Assembly: GCA_025667525.1 (NCBI GenBank)
Contig: CM046879.1
Location: forward strand, 359,494,639-359,558,638
Reading direction: 5' to 3'
From: Glebionis coronaria
Lineage: Eukaryota > Streptophyta > Magnoliopsida > Asterales > Asteraceae
DNA length: 64,000 nt
Each line of letters starts with the position of its first letter. Position 1 is the stretch's first letter. The notes below the pieces were generated by a model, which saw only the letters and a program-made list of their open reading frames with translations, was not told the origin of the DNA and made no database searches. Shown here piece after piece: positions 39,158 to 54,060 of the stretch. The position numbers were made by a program, and so were the translations under genes.

Positions 39158-41029
39158 TAACTAACGTAATTGTAGCACATAATATGAAGTTCATGCCATC
39201 CAAAAATGAGCTTCTAATTCATTGTATAACTCTAGATATGATAAAAATGGTGAAGATGAAAATAAAAATCAGATTTTGAAGAATTAATGTTTAATACTAT
39301 TATATAAGCACTCAAATTATATAGTATAAAATGTGAAATTAAAACCCACTAACTTATGAATTTCATTTATATAAATATGTATAAGGTTAAATAAATGGAC
39401 AATTTATAAAAATGGTAGATGAATAATATTTATAAGTTATAAAAACTATAAACATGATTTTTACGACTTTTTCGGCTATTACTGTAAAATTAACGTTTTT
39501 CGCCAATTAAAACTTAGACGATCAAACCCGTCTAATGTAAAGTTTTTAAAAGTCATATACTGATATATAAGTATCTAATACAAGTAAAAACTGATAAAAC
39601 CCGAACTATAGGATATACGGACATTAACGAGCTAAGTAAGCATATTGGACTAATAATTGGACTAAATAAGTTAAACACTTATGAAAAGTACTTATTGGGA
39701 TTAACCCATTTGGGCCCAACGTGTAAAGTGTAAATACTGATAATATAAGTACAAAATGGATTAAAAAAATTTAAAGAACTTATGATAAGCTTATTGGACT
39801 TAAAATATGTAAATAGGTAAAACTAGTAAACTAGTAAAAAGTTACCAATACATACACACTAAAATGAGTAAACAAGGATATATAAACCCACTTGATCATC
39901 ATCATATGTACAAAAATCATCATATGTATATTGTAATTTTGATAAAGTCATTGGACAAAAGTCTAAGACCGATTATTATTTATATAGGTTTCCGTGACCG
40001 AAGCACGCTCGTAGCCGATAATCCGCCTTTCATTATTAACGTGAGTTCATAACCTCGCACACTTTTAAATGTTTTATAAAATGATTTGTAAACCCGCGAG
40101 GGAGATAACATGCTAGTTTTTGATAAAATAGAACACAAGTAGTCCCGATGGTATGCTTAATGATATGGACCCGAATGATGCTATGACCCTATAAACAAGA
40201 TAAAAAGGATTATTAGTAGTTAGGTTATGTCACTTAAAGTCCCATTAGCATGAATTGTGAACTACCGAGATTTTGTAGACGCTTATGCATATGATAGTAC
40301 TATTTGGGGACGATCACCCCAGTTCGCGCCTTGACGGTTGATCCCCGTCGTACCACATTGATTGGTAAGCGAATTTATGTATGAGAAGATTTACATAGCG
40401 TGATTTTTGTGACGACACGCTAACTTAGATGGGCAAATTTTTTGTCGGGTTCGCGGCCCGTTGTTTTCACAGTAAGGTAACAATGTCATGCGGCTAATAA
40501 TAATCCATAATTTATTTCAATACAATACGATAACGATGCTAATAACGATGATAATATTACCTATAATGGTAATATTGAGGCTACGGTCTCATGGACGGTT
40601 TAAGATGTATGCTTGATTTATATATTGCCTGACTAGCAATACGAGGACTTACTTCCGATATTATACTTGTGTTCTGATTTCAACGATTGTTTTATATAAC
40701 GGTTTTATTAAACTCTATGAATTCACTCGGTATTCGCTGATATGATTTTTGCATGTTTTTATCTCAGGTTCTTGAAGGTAATCCGGATGGGTATCGACTC
40801 TGATGGCCCACATAATATTAAAAATGTTCATTCGATCTATGTTTTGTAAACTTAATGACCTGTATAATTTGGGACCTGTTGTACTCTTTAAAACTTTTTA
40901 TCGAATGAATGTATGTTGAACCTTGTACAACCATTTTTATGTGTTGTCTATGATTGGAGTTATTGTGCTATCCCGTAACACTCTAAAAGACCCTTCCGCT
41001 GTACCGATACGAAAATTGAGAGTGTTACA
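39158..41029 (+). mobile_element. Second part of the solo LTR
   Basis: This is the right portion of the solo LTR described at 26213. No coding frame is present. It ends with the stem at 40975-41028. Confidence 0.8.
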
Positions 41030-41034
41030 TTACA
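41030..41034. other. Target-site duplication TTACA (right, solo LTR)
   Basis: It matches 26208-26212. Confidence 0.85.
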
Positions 41035-41686
41035 ATCCTATAAAAAAAAATTAAAATTTGAATTATTAATAACTTTGTGAAAAAATATTTTTAATTAAAT
41101 AATGAATCATTAAACATACTAAAGAAAATATTATTCTACTATCTTTTTCACATGTGAAAAATTACAAAAGTTAAATAAATACTATTTTATTACTTTGTTT
41201 TCTTTTTAATTTTATTTATTATTGAATTCAATCAAACAAAGAAAAAAAATCAAAGTCTATAGTTACATATTAGTAAATTTTTATTAAAAACAAAAGTGTA
41301 ATTGGATAAATATGGAATTGTCCCACTTTTAAAAAACAAAAATTGTGGGCATAAAAAATAAAATTATGGGCCAAATACGGGACTATGTAATTGGAACTAT
41401 TTTTGGATTTACAGAACTAGTCCACCAACATTAAACCAACATCCTAGTACTGTAATCAATTTTTTATAACCATTTTCATTTTGCCCCAAAATCGTTAGAA
41501 CCCTAAAATATCGCACAATAAAAATACAGGTAAACAACAAGCGTTCACATAGTCAAAAAGGTAATTCGTATGTGCATTTCTTTATTTTCAAAGTTATTAG
41601 TCGATTATTATTGGGATTCTTTCAATAATTTTTTGGATTTCTATAAAATTGAATTAGATACATTCGGCTTAAGAATCTGCTTGATT
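41035..41686. other. 5' flank of the split gene
   Basis: This holds copy B of the ~100-bp duplicated block (41100-41200, palindrome core at 41149) and an 80-bp stretch (41393-41470) repeated at 54943-55020. It ends in a presumed leader. The open frame starting at 41570 is less likely to be the start than the ATG at 41687, which joins by splicing to the next exon. Confidence 0.5.
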
Positions 41687-41859
41687 ATGGATAAAGGCAA
41701 ATGTATGATCCCTTATCTGTTTCTCTATTGCATTACATTTTTTTCGTTTTTTTAACTTTTGTTTGATTTAATACGTATATTGACCATAAATTTTGATCAG
41801 GTATAATTGTTATTAGTGATACTAGCAGTGATGATGATATGAATGAACTTATGGCTAAT

Positions 41860-41864
41860 AAGAA
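41860..41864. other. Target-site duplication AAGAA (left)
   Basis: AAGAA precedes TCTAACACC and is repeated at 53761-53765. Confidence 0.9.
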
Positions 41865-44655
41865 TCTAACACCCCACCAAATGCTATGCGCAGCGGAACT
41901 ACAACATTTGGGTGTTAGGCAGTTATCATCGCACACAAGATATATCGAACGACTCCAAAGAGACGTCAAAGTTTGAACTTAAATTAAAAATTGTTAAAAA
42001 GTTACATGTCTACGGTTTTCCAACCCCAAATGATAAAACAGAGTTTGCGTTTCGGTCCCCATGAATCTCAACCCCAAAAGATACAGTTTTCACAACAACA
42101 TGACATAAAGTTTAAAAATGTTCAAGTAATAATGGGAGGAAAAACAAGTAGACGCCAAGCCATACACACAACTTCCATCTAATGCATGCTCCATGCTACA
42201 CTTCATCGGTTACCTGAAACACATGCTAAATTTGGTCAACAAAAACGTTTAGTGGAATTTATAGGTTTTACAATTCATTTTGAACATATGTGTAATAAAA
42301 TCATTCACGATCATTCATAGACTTGTCGATCAAACAATCTATATTCAAGGTTCTGACTATTGTGTTTAAGCTCATGACACTAAACCGTTAACTCAATCAC
42401 CCGCATAATAATTACCGGCGTGATTCAGATGAAACCAGTGCCCCTACTAAGGCATCAGTTGCAATTATACCTTATCTCTTATCACAAATTATCTGTCCGC
42501 AGGGGGTATCAACGTACTAGCCCTCGTCTCGGATAGGGTAGTCAACCCCATAGTACTATCACTTTGTATAAGCGGCTATTTCCAACCCACGCTAGGATTA
42601 AACAATAGTTAATAGTTCATGAAATTAGGGCCTTTTGCAACTAGGTACTCAACACAATTTCAAAGGCAACATTCGGGTCCAACAATCATTCATTACATAT
42701 GTTCATTTTGAAAACTAGCATGCATTTCCCTCGCGGGTAAAACAATTTAAAACAATAATAAGCGAGGCTATAAATTCACACCTTATATAACAAAGTAGTC
42801 GACGATTCGAGTGACGGTCACTGACGACGATGAGGATGCCCGGGAAAATCAACACCTATCAAACCAATAACGCGTAATTAGTAATCTCATTTATAAACCT
42901 TAAGGTACTGTATATAATACATACATATTAGTCACTTGTGATAATTACAACTCACACCAAAACCAAACAATCATGTGTTACTCGTTTTATACCATTTGTC
43001 CATGTTATTAACGTTATTCCTTTTCACACGTTTATTGCCGATACTTACCAAAAGTACGGACTGTTTTACTAGACTTAACCCTTTTTATAAAAATTGAGAA
43101 AATTCTCAAAAATACCTTAATACCTGTAGAAAACACATATTTAATCCCATTAAAAGTTTTCGCTTTTACGACCCGTTACTCAACACTTTACCAAAACTAC
43201 ATTTTTCGGACTGAAATTGCACTTTGCCCAAGTCGGACTCATTTGACCCATTTATAATATTCCATTGACCCATTTGACACCTAAGTCTTATAATAGACTC
43301 AAATATGCAGGTTTAAGACCAAAAATCAACCTTTGACCATTTACCAAACTATACCTATAGTCCCCGGGATTTGACCTAAAACCAAGCATAATTTCGGATT
43401 ATGACGGTTTTCATCTCCCGGTACACGAATTTCAAAACATCATAACTTTTGACTCGTTAGGAGTCGTAAGCTCTATCTTATACCAAATCGAAGCTAAGAA
43501 GATGCTATACAACTATATCCTAACCACAAGACCTGTTTACAAAATAATGTTTACGAAAACACTCCAAACTTTCTGCCTAAAATCACCTATGCCAAAATCA
43601 TTCCAACACTCGTTTCCAAACCCATTTATCGACACTAGACATCAACCTAAGCACTCCTAATCATACTCAATCACTCTAATCAGTCCTAAACACCCTAATA
43701 ATCAAATCCACTATAAAACCCAATCACAAAATCAAACATGCAAATGGTTTTACCCATTCAAAAACATGTAAAAACAAGATTAAACACCAAATCCATCATC
43801 AAAACATCAACCACCATGATCCCCCAAACACCCCCTTTGAGCCGTGGGGTTTGGGTGATCAAAACCCATCAACCAAATTGATTTTGGTTTATTTGTTTAG
43901 TGATTTAACATCCCCTACACTTGAATTAAACATGCATATACATAATTAACATCAAAACAAACTTTTGAAAAATCTTTTAATTTTTGGAAAAATCATGTTA
44001 ATGCATGTTGGATTAAACCATGGATTAGTACTTACAAAAGGTTTTTAAGATGTGGTCTTTAATTATAATTAACCAAAAACAATAAAATTTGAATGTGGTG
44101 GTGGTGGTGGTGTGGTATGGCCGGCGGCCTAAAGAGAGAAAAAGAGAGGGTGAAAATTTTTTTGGAGTGAAAATGTGTTTAGTGTGTGTTTGGTTCCTCC
44201 TTTTGTAAAAATGGGAGGGACCTTGGGTGCAATTTCACCTTTCTTTTGTCCTTAAACAAAAACGTCCTCATAAGTTTACGGGATTGACTTACTAGTCATT
44301 TTGGAAAATTTTACGGGAGTCGGGGATCATCCCGAACACTCCAAAATATTTTTAGGACACATTAAATGTACCCGGAAAGCAATAAAACTCACCCGACTCG
44401 AATTAACATGAACCAAAAGTAAAATTCTCGAAAAATTATAATATCGCTAAAACGACAATAATCATAGAAATTTGGGCATCCATCGGGATCGTATTCGTCA
44501 TCGTTCTTCTTAAATTCTCAATCGTCAAAATTTATAACCTCGAATATCGGTTTCAACCAAAATGACAATATATATATCAAATAAAATTTATTAAAAATTT
44601 CAAAAATAAGCGTAATTTAGGGTAATGTAAGTGACCTCGGTTCTAGGGTATCACA
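41865..44655 (-). repeat. 3' LTR of the chromovirus
   Basis: 2791 bp. On the sense strand it starts TGTGATACCC and ends GGGTGTTAGA, so the end is GA and not the usual CA. A stem (41866-41874 / 41910-41918, CTAACACCC/GGGTGTTAG) lies at its sense 3' end. The block at 43000-43700 is AT-rich and carries no gene. Confidence 0.92.
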
Positions 44656-44676
44656 TCCACCCCTCCTTAAAGAGAG
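44656..44676 (-). other. Chromovirus polypurine tract
   Basis: The minus strand reads CTCTCTTTAAGGAGGGGTGGA immediately before the LTR start TGTGATACCC. Confidence 0.85.
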
Positions 44677-44706
44677 CGACGTCCCGGCGCTCGCCTCTTC
44701 TTATAC

Positions 44707-47725
<3,019 letters not shown>

Positions 47726-49165
47726 CTAAACTAATCTCTCTCCACACACGATCATGGCACTATGCGCCATCAGCCAATCCATTCCAATGATCACATCGAA
47801 CGATCTTAGCTCTATGGGCATTAAGTCGATTTCAAAAGCGTAATTTCCTAACTTCAAGGTACACCCTTCCAGTATAGAATTTGTACTAACGATTTTCCCA
47901 TCGGCTAATTCCACGTTATAACTAGTCGTTAACAATACCGGTTTTCTATCGATATCACGACTAAATTTAACATCTACGAAACTCTTGTCGGAACCAGAAT
48001 CAAACAATATACTAGCATAACAAGCGTCTAGCAAAAACGTACCGGTAACCACGTTAGCACCTTGTGGTTTATCAACCGTCCCTACTTGATACACGGCAGC
48101 AACATTGTTACCTCCTTGCCTGTTCCCAACCTTTGGGCAATTTCCTTGCTTGTGTCCTCTTTCTCCACATCCAAAACAACCCATCACTCTCGTAGCATTC
48201 GCCCCAGTAGCTACCCCCTTTGTTCGGCAATTTGACATCCTATGGCCCGCTTTTCCACATTTGCCGCACGCAGGTGGGCAACTCCCTACATGGTACAAGT
48301 TGCATCGACCACAGTGGGGATTCACCTTCGCTCCTCTAGGGTTTGTGACAGCTCTCGTCCCATCATTCCTTCGCTGGCTGAACTGCTGATTGCGGTTCTG
48401 ACCATTGTTGTTACGGTTTCCACCTCGGCTTTGACCCTGGGATTGATTGCTCTGAGCCGCCTCCCACTTCCTCTTGTTTCCTTCAGCAATGAAGTTCTTC
48501 TTGTCTTGGAGTTTGACATCCATCAACGCGTGAGCCATTTGGACCGCTTCATCAAATGACCCAGGCTTAGATGAAGTCGTCTCGCCCTTGATATTACTAG
48601 AAAGACCTTTGATGTACTGTTTCATCTTCTTGCTATCATCGGCAAAGGCATCGGGACACAAAAGGCTTAATTCATTAAACCTCCTGGTGTAAGCAGTGAT
48701 ATCATTGTTTCTCAAAGTCAGGTGTCTCAACTCATCTTCCAATTGACCCAGCTCCTCTTCTGGACAGAACTTCTTGGTCAAAAGAGCTTTAGTAGCAGTC
48801 CAAGTTCTTGCATTCGCTACTGCTAACCCAACAGTGGCTACTTGGATGTTCCACCAACTCAATGCGTCATCAAGAAAAGTAGCAGCCGCAAACTTGACCT
48901 TATTCGCCTCTGAACAACCACTAATCTCAAAAGTACTCTCGACCTTTTCTAACCATCTCCTGAGTTCTAGAGCTCCACCAGTTCCACGAAACTGCGTGGG
49001 ACCGCATTTCATAAAACTAGAGTAAGTACACTCTCTCGGGGCTTGCTGTCTCCCCACATTTCTGCCTTGGTCTGGGTTTCTATCTGCTCGATCTGCTTCT
49101 AGCGCATTCGTAATGGCTTCCTGAATCATCGTGTTCACACGGGTTGCTGTTAGCTTTGGAGGCAT
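47726..49165 (-). CDS. gag: Chromovirus Gag with protease
   Basis: The ATG at 49165 (MPPKLTATRVNTMIQEAI) opens 479 codons. Residues about 95-210 form the Retrotrans_gag domain (SWWNIQVATVG, KFCPEEELGQLEDELRHLTL). Three zinc-knuckle-like motifs follow: CGRCNLYHVGSC, CGKCGKAGHRMSNC and CFGCGERGHKQGNC. A retropepsin (ASILFDSGSDKSFVDV and LDACY upstream; LMPIELRSFDVIIGMDWL downstream) closes it. The frame ends at TAG 47726-47728 after GERLV; the following sequence continues the same protein family (IPLRN), so this stop truncates the polyprotein. The first half is intact. Confidence 0.92.
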   Translation of the reverse strand: MPPKLTATRVNTMIQEAITNALEADRADRNPDQGRNVGRQQAPRECTYSSFMKCGPTQFRGTGGALELRRWLEKVESTFEISGCSEANKVKFAAATFLDDALSWWNIQVATVGLAVANARTWTATKALLTKKFCPEEELGQLEDELRHLTLRNNDITAYTRRFNELSLLCPDAFADDSKKMKQYIKGLSSNIKGETTSSKPGSFDEAVQMAHALMDVKLQDKKNFIAEGNKRKWEAAQSNQSQGQSRGGNRNNNGQNRNQQFSQRRNDGTRAVTNPRGAKVNPHCGRCNLYHVGSCPPACGKCGKAGHRMSNCRTKGVATGANATRVMGCFGCGERGHKQGNCPKVGNRQGGNNVAAVYQVGTVDKPQGANVVTGTFLLDACYASILFDSGSDKSFVDVKFSRDIDRKPVLLTTSYNVELADGKIVSTNSILEGCTLKLGNYAFEIDLMPIELRSFDVIIGMDWLMAHSAMIVCGERLV

Positions 49166-49525
49166 GATGAGTTCTCAAATACACCTCTCTGCAAAGACAG
49201 GGAAAATAGAAAAACAATGTAAGTATACACATCAAGATTAAGATGGATTTCTCTTTCAAGACATAATATAAATACAACGACACATGGCTACAAAGTTACT
49301 AATATTCATCAATTCATATCACAAAAGAGCAAATTAAAGACATATCACAGATCATGAAAGGTAAACATGGATTGTATTGATAATCAACCAAAATTGTGAC
49401 AAGTATTGCCACTACAACCATTCACCATAAAACTTAAGTCCTCAAGTTTTTCGTCACAATACCATCATACAAAAGTCTAAAATAGTTCTATTACAACGAT
49501 CAAAGATAAAGTACAATACAAGCAA
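49166..49525 (-). other. Spacer between accessory ORF and gag
   Basis: About 360 bp. The frame at 49477-49692 is a shadow of the accessory ORF. No other gene is seen. Confidence 0.5.
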
Positions 49526-50557
49526 CTAGTCATGTGGTGATCCACACGACCTCTTGGATGGCGGTTCATCATCATCTTCCTCGGATTCTTCGTCTCTATC
49601 TTCCTCGTCCTCTTCATCCATCTTCCTCTTTCCTTTGTCATTCGGCCCACATTCAGTCGCCTTCTTCGTCCCAGACGTAAACCCACACTCAACTGCTACA
49701 TGATTTCCTACCGTGATACAAACACCTCTGGCAGGTGGCTGGACCATGAAGTCATTAGCTTCCATTTCCAAGTCATCCACAAATCTCCAATCTGGGGGCA
49801 AGGATGCTCTCACTCGATGCTCCCAACTCTGCATCCTAGTCAATCTTGCTTGATCTTCCCTAACTCGTTCAAGACTGGCGCTCAAGTTCGCCATCATCGA
49901 TCTCAGACTGTTGATATCACTCTTGTTTGCATTTCCATCAAACTCAATCCTTGAAGTTCTTGCCAATAACCTTTGGTGTGCCATCTCATTCTGATCAAAC
50001 CTCTTGATTACCCTGGTCTCCACCACAAACCGCTCATACATCAACCTATCCATTCTCCTCAAACGACCTTCGGGATCCCAGTAGTGTCTAGGTCTCGGAA
50101 AATAGACCCTCGCGATATTCTCATGAATAGATTGTGATTTAGATGTATTGCTGGATTCTGCACCACTCCCATTACTTACTCGAATAAACCCTGGCACTAT
50201 CCTCAGGTAGTCCTTACAATTGTCCATTGGGCGACGAACGGGTTGCTGCTCATATCGGTCGGTCGGAGGCACTTCATAACCCTTTGGCGAATTTGGAAAT
50301 AATTCAGGTTCGGTCTGACTGACAGCATTCTCGGGAATTCCATCATCCTCCTCGGGCTCTTCCTCAGAATCCTCACTACCATCGCTACTGATACTGAAGT
50401 TGTCCACGTCACTTTTGTCACTGTCATTTCCTGGCTCTACCGCTTCTTCTGGAGCGATCCAACCATTGTCATTATTCGGCGGGTTCGGAGGAAACGGTCC
50501 CCCTTCGTGTCCTACGACGTAATCGTCTCCATTTCCGTTAGGCGGTACCTCGGCCAT
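49526..50557 (-). CDS. Accessory ORF upstream of chromovirus gag (unknown)
   Basis: The ATG at 50557 (MAEVPPNGNGDDYVV) opens 343 codons between the leader and gag on the sense strand; the frame extends further upstream only through a TTG. It is Pro/Asn/Gly-rich at the front, highly acidic around residues 45-85 (SSDGSEDSEEEPEEDDG) and again near the end (EEDEEDRDEESEEDDDEPP), followed by a basic patch (PSKRSC). The central part (ARVYFPRPRHYWDPEGRLRR, VKSLERVREDQARLTR-like) looks like a folded, arginine-rich domain. I recognise no family. An intact frame next to a decayed pol hints at recent selection on the parent. Confidence 0.7.
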   Translation of the reverse strand: MAEVPPNGNGDDYVVGHEGGPFPPNPPNNDNGWIAPEEAVEPGNDSDKSDVDNFSISSDGSEDSEEEPEEDDGIPENAVSQTEPELFPNSPKGYEVPPTDRYEQQPVRRPMDNCKDYLRIVPGFIRVSNGSGAESSNTSKSQSIHENIARVYFPRPRHYWDPEGRLRRMDRLMYERFVVETRVIKRFDQNEMAHQRLLARTSRIEFDGNANKSDINSLRSMMANLSASLERVREDQARLTRMQSWEHRVRASLPPDWRFVDDLEMEANDFMVQPPARGVCITVGNHVAVECGFTSGTKKATECGPNDKGKRKMDEEDEEDRDEESEEDDDEPPSKRSCGSPHD

Positions 50558-50930
50558 TCCTGCAATAACAGAGAATTTTGGAGGGTATGTAAGATTACTA
50601 TTCAATATTTATAAATACATGCATGTAAATGCAATGCAAAGATGGTACACATGCCCAAAATGCGATAATATGATGCTCATGCATAAGTAGTACAAGAATT
50701 ACGATATCGGGTATTCCACGTATAATTTAAACGTTTACATATAGTAGTTCCATATCTACGTAATAAATACCCACATATATACTTCAACTCAAAAGTATAC
50801 ATCATACCATGAATACAAAAATAAACCTTACCGGAGCCATGCAGGATAGTTGTGTGTGCTTGGACAATTTCTTACGACACCAAAAGTTATAGTTTAGGAA
50901 TTTTCAAAAAGACCTAGTTCTCTATAACTC
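50558..50930 (-). other. Chromovirus leader
   Basis: About 370 bp between the accessory ORF and the primer site. No gene is seen. Confidence 0.6.
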
Positions 50931-50946
50931 ATGGCTCTGATTACCA
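50931..50946 (-). other. Chromovirus primer binding site, tRNA-Met type
   Basis: The minus strand reads TGGTAATCAGAGCCAT three bases from the LTR end. It matches the initiator tRNA-Met complement (TGGTATCAGAGC) with one extra A. Confidence 0.7.
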
Positions 50947-50949
50947 ATC

Positions 50950-53760
50950 TCTAACACCCCACCAAATGCTATGCGCAGCGGAACTACAACATTTGGGTGC
51001 TAGGCAGTTATCATCGCACACAAGATATATCGAACGACTCCAAAGAGACGTCAAAGATTGTACTTAAATTAAAAATTGTTAAAAAGTTACATGTCTACGG
51101 TTTTCCAACCCTAAATGATACAACAGAGTTTGCGTTTCGGTCCCCATGAATCTCAACCCCAAAAGATACAGTTTTCACAACAACATGACATAAAGTTTAA
51201 AAATGTTCAAGTAATAATGGGAGGAAAAACAAGTAGACGCCAAGCCATACACACAACTTCCATCCAATGCATGCTCCATGCTACACTTCATCGGTTACCT
51301 GAAACACATGCTAAATTTGGTCAACAAAAACGTTGAGTGGAATTCATAGGTTTTACTATTCATTTTGAACATATGTGTAATAAAATCATTCACGATCATT
51401 CATAGACTTGTCGATCAAACAATCTATATTCAAGGTTCTGACAATTGTGTTTAAGCTCATGACACTAAACCGTTAACTCAATCACCCGCGTAATAATTAC
51501 CGGCGTGATTCAGATGAAACCAGTGCCCCTACTAAGGCATCAGTTGCAATTATACCTTATCTCTTATCACAAATTATCCGTCCGCAGGGGGTATCAACGT
51601 ACTAGCCCTCGTCTCGGATAGGGTAGTCAACCCCATAGTATTATCACTTTGTATAAGCGGCTATTTCCAATCCACGCTAGGATTAAACAATAGTTAATAG
51701 TTCATGAAATTAGGGCCTTTTGCAACTAGGTACTCAACACAATTTCAAAGGTAACATTCGGGTCCAACAATCATTCATGACATATGTTCATTTTGAAAAC
51801 TAGCATGCATTTCCCTCGCGGGTAAAACAATTTAAAACAATAATAAGCGAGGCTATAAATTCACACCTTATATAACAAAGTAGTCGACGATTCGAGTGAC
51901 GGTCACTGACGACGATGAGGATGCCCGGGAAAATCAACACCTATCAAACCAATAACGCGTAATGAGTAATCTCATTTATAAACCTTAAGGTACTGTATAT
52001 AATACATACATATTAGTCACTTGTGATAATTACAACTCACAACAAAACCAAACAATCAAGTGTTACTCGTTTTATACCATTTGTCCATGTTATTAACGTT
52101 ATTCCTTTTCACACGTTTTTCGCCGATACTTACCAAAAGTACGGACTGTTTTACTAGACTTAACCCTTTTTATAAAAATTTAGAAAATTCTCAAACATAC
52201 CTTAAGACCTGTAGAAAACACATATTTAATCCCATTAAAAGTTTTCGCTTTTACGACCCGTTACTCAACACTTTACCAAAACTACATTTTTCGGACTGAA
52301 ATTGCACTTTGCCCAAGTCGGACTCATTTGACCCATTTATAATATTCCATTGACCCATTTGACACATAAGTCTTATAATAGACTCAAATATGCAGGTTTG
52401 AGACCAAAAATCAACCTTTGACCATTTACCAAACTATACCTATAGTCCCCGGGATTTGACCTAAAACCAAGCATAATTTCGGATTATGACGGTTTTCATC
52501 TCCCGGTACACGAATTTCAAAACATCATAACTTTTGACTCGTTAGGAGTCGTAAGCTCTATCTTATACCAAATCGAAGCTAAGAAGACGCTCTACAATTA
52601 TATCCTAACCACAAGACCTGTTTACAAAATAATTTTTACGAAAACACTCCAAACTTTCTGTCTAAAATCACCTATGCCAAAATCATTCCAACACTCGTTT
52701 CCAAACCCATTTATCGACACTAGACATCAACCTAAGCACTCCTAATCATACTCAATCACTCTAATCAGTCCTAAACACCCTAATAATCAAATCCACTATA
52801 AAACCCAATCACAAAATCAAACAAGCAAATGGTTTTACCCATTCAAAAACATATAAAAACAAGATTAAACACCAAATCCATCATCAAAACATCAACCACC
52901 ATGATCCCCCAAACACCCCCTTTGAGCCGTGGGGTTTGGGTGATCAAAACCCATCAACCAAATTGATTTTGGTTGATTTGTTTAGTGATTTAACATCCCC
53001 TACACTTGAATTAAACATGTATATACATAATTAACATCAAAACAAACTTTTGAAAAATCTTTTAATTTTTGGAAAAATCTTTTAATTTTTGGAAAAATCA
53101 TGTTAATGCATGTTGGATTAAACTATGGATTAGTACTTACAAAAGGTTTTTAAGATTTGGTCTTTAATTAGAATTAACCAAAAACAATAATACTTGAATG
53201 TGGTGGTGGTGGTGGTGTGGTATGGCCGGCGGCCTAAAGAGAGAAAAAGAGAGGGTGAAATTTTTTTTTGAGTGAAAATGTGTTTAGTGTGTGTTTGGTT
53301 CCTCCTTTTGTAAAAATGGGAGGGACCTTGGGTGCAATTTCACCTTTCTTTTGTCCTTAAGCAAAAACGTCCTCATAAGTTTACGAGATTGACTCACTAG
53401 TCATTTTGGAAAATTTTACGGGAGTCGGGGATCATCCCGAACACTCCAAAATATTTTTAGGACACTTTAAATGTACCCGGAAAGCAATAAAACTCACCCG
53501 ACTCGACTTAACACGAACCGAAAGTAAAATTCTCGAAAAATTATAATATCGCTAAAACGACAATAATCATAGAAATTTGGGCATCCATCGGGATCGTATT
53601 CGTCATCGTTCTTCTTAAATCGTCAATCGTCAAAATTTATAACCTCGAATATCAGTTTCAACCAAAATGACAAAATATATATCAAATAAAATTTATTAAA
53701 AATTTCAAAAATAAGCGTAATTTAGGGTAATGTAAGTGACCTCGGTTCTAGGGTATCACA
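50950..53760 (-). repeat. 5' LTR of the chromovirus
   Basis: 2811 bp. It is 20 bp longer than the other copy because of a tandem duplication of a TTTTAATTTTTGGAAAAAT-type word at about 53060-53100. Otherwise it is co-linear with scattered base changes. Confidence 0.92.
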
Positions 53761-53765
53761 AAGAA
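53761..53765. other. Target-site duplication AAGAA (right)
   Basis: It matches 41860-41864. Confidence 0.9.
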
Positions 53766-54060
53766 GAACCAATCTAATGACAATGTTTCTAGCAATCATG
53801 ACATATGCACTAACAGTGAAAAGTCATTTTTTTATCCAAGGCCTCCATCAAAAGCAGAGTCAAGTCATAAGGAAAAGGCTGTAGGAGAATCAAGTAATCC
53901 AGTTGTAAGGAAATTAAGAAAATAAGATGATCATTTAGTTAAAGGAAAATATGTTTGTTTGATTGGAAAGGAAGCCAAAAAAATTGGTGTCAAAAGCCCT
54001 GTTCGTATCAAATGTGCTGTTCTAAGTCTAGCAAATCGAAAAACTTGGTAGTATATGCTT

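Larger units (their letters stand above)
26213..41029 (+). mobile_element. Solo LTR of a Ty3/gypsy element (~3.07 kb), split by Copia
   Basis: It begins TGTGACAGTC and ends AGAGTGTTACA, with TTACA on both sides (26208-26212 and 41030-41034). No primer site or coding domain lies between the termini apart from the Copia element at 27407-39152. Removing that insertion and one AGCTA copy leaves 1194 + 1872 bp. A full LTR with matching target duplication and no interior is the mark of LTR-LTR recombination. The 3' end carries a stem (40975-40984 / 41019-41028, GTAACACTCT/AGAGTGTTAC) with TTCCGCTG inside. The chromovirus LTR at 41865 has the same design, so this is likely a related chromovirus LTR in plus orientation. 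Confidence 0.85.
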
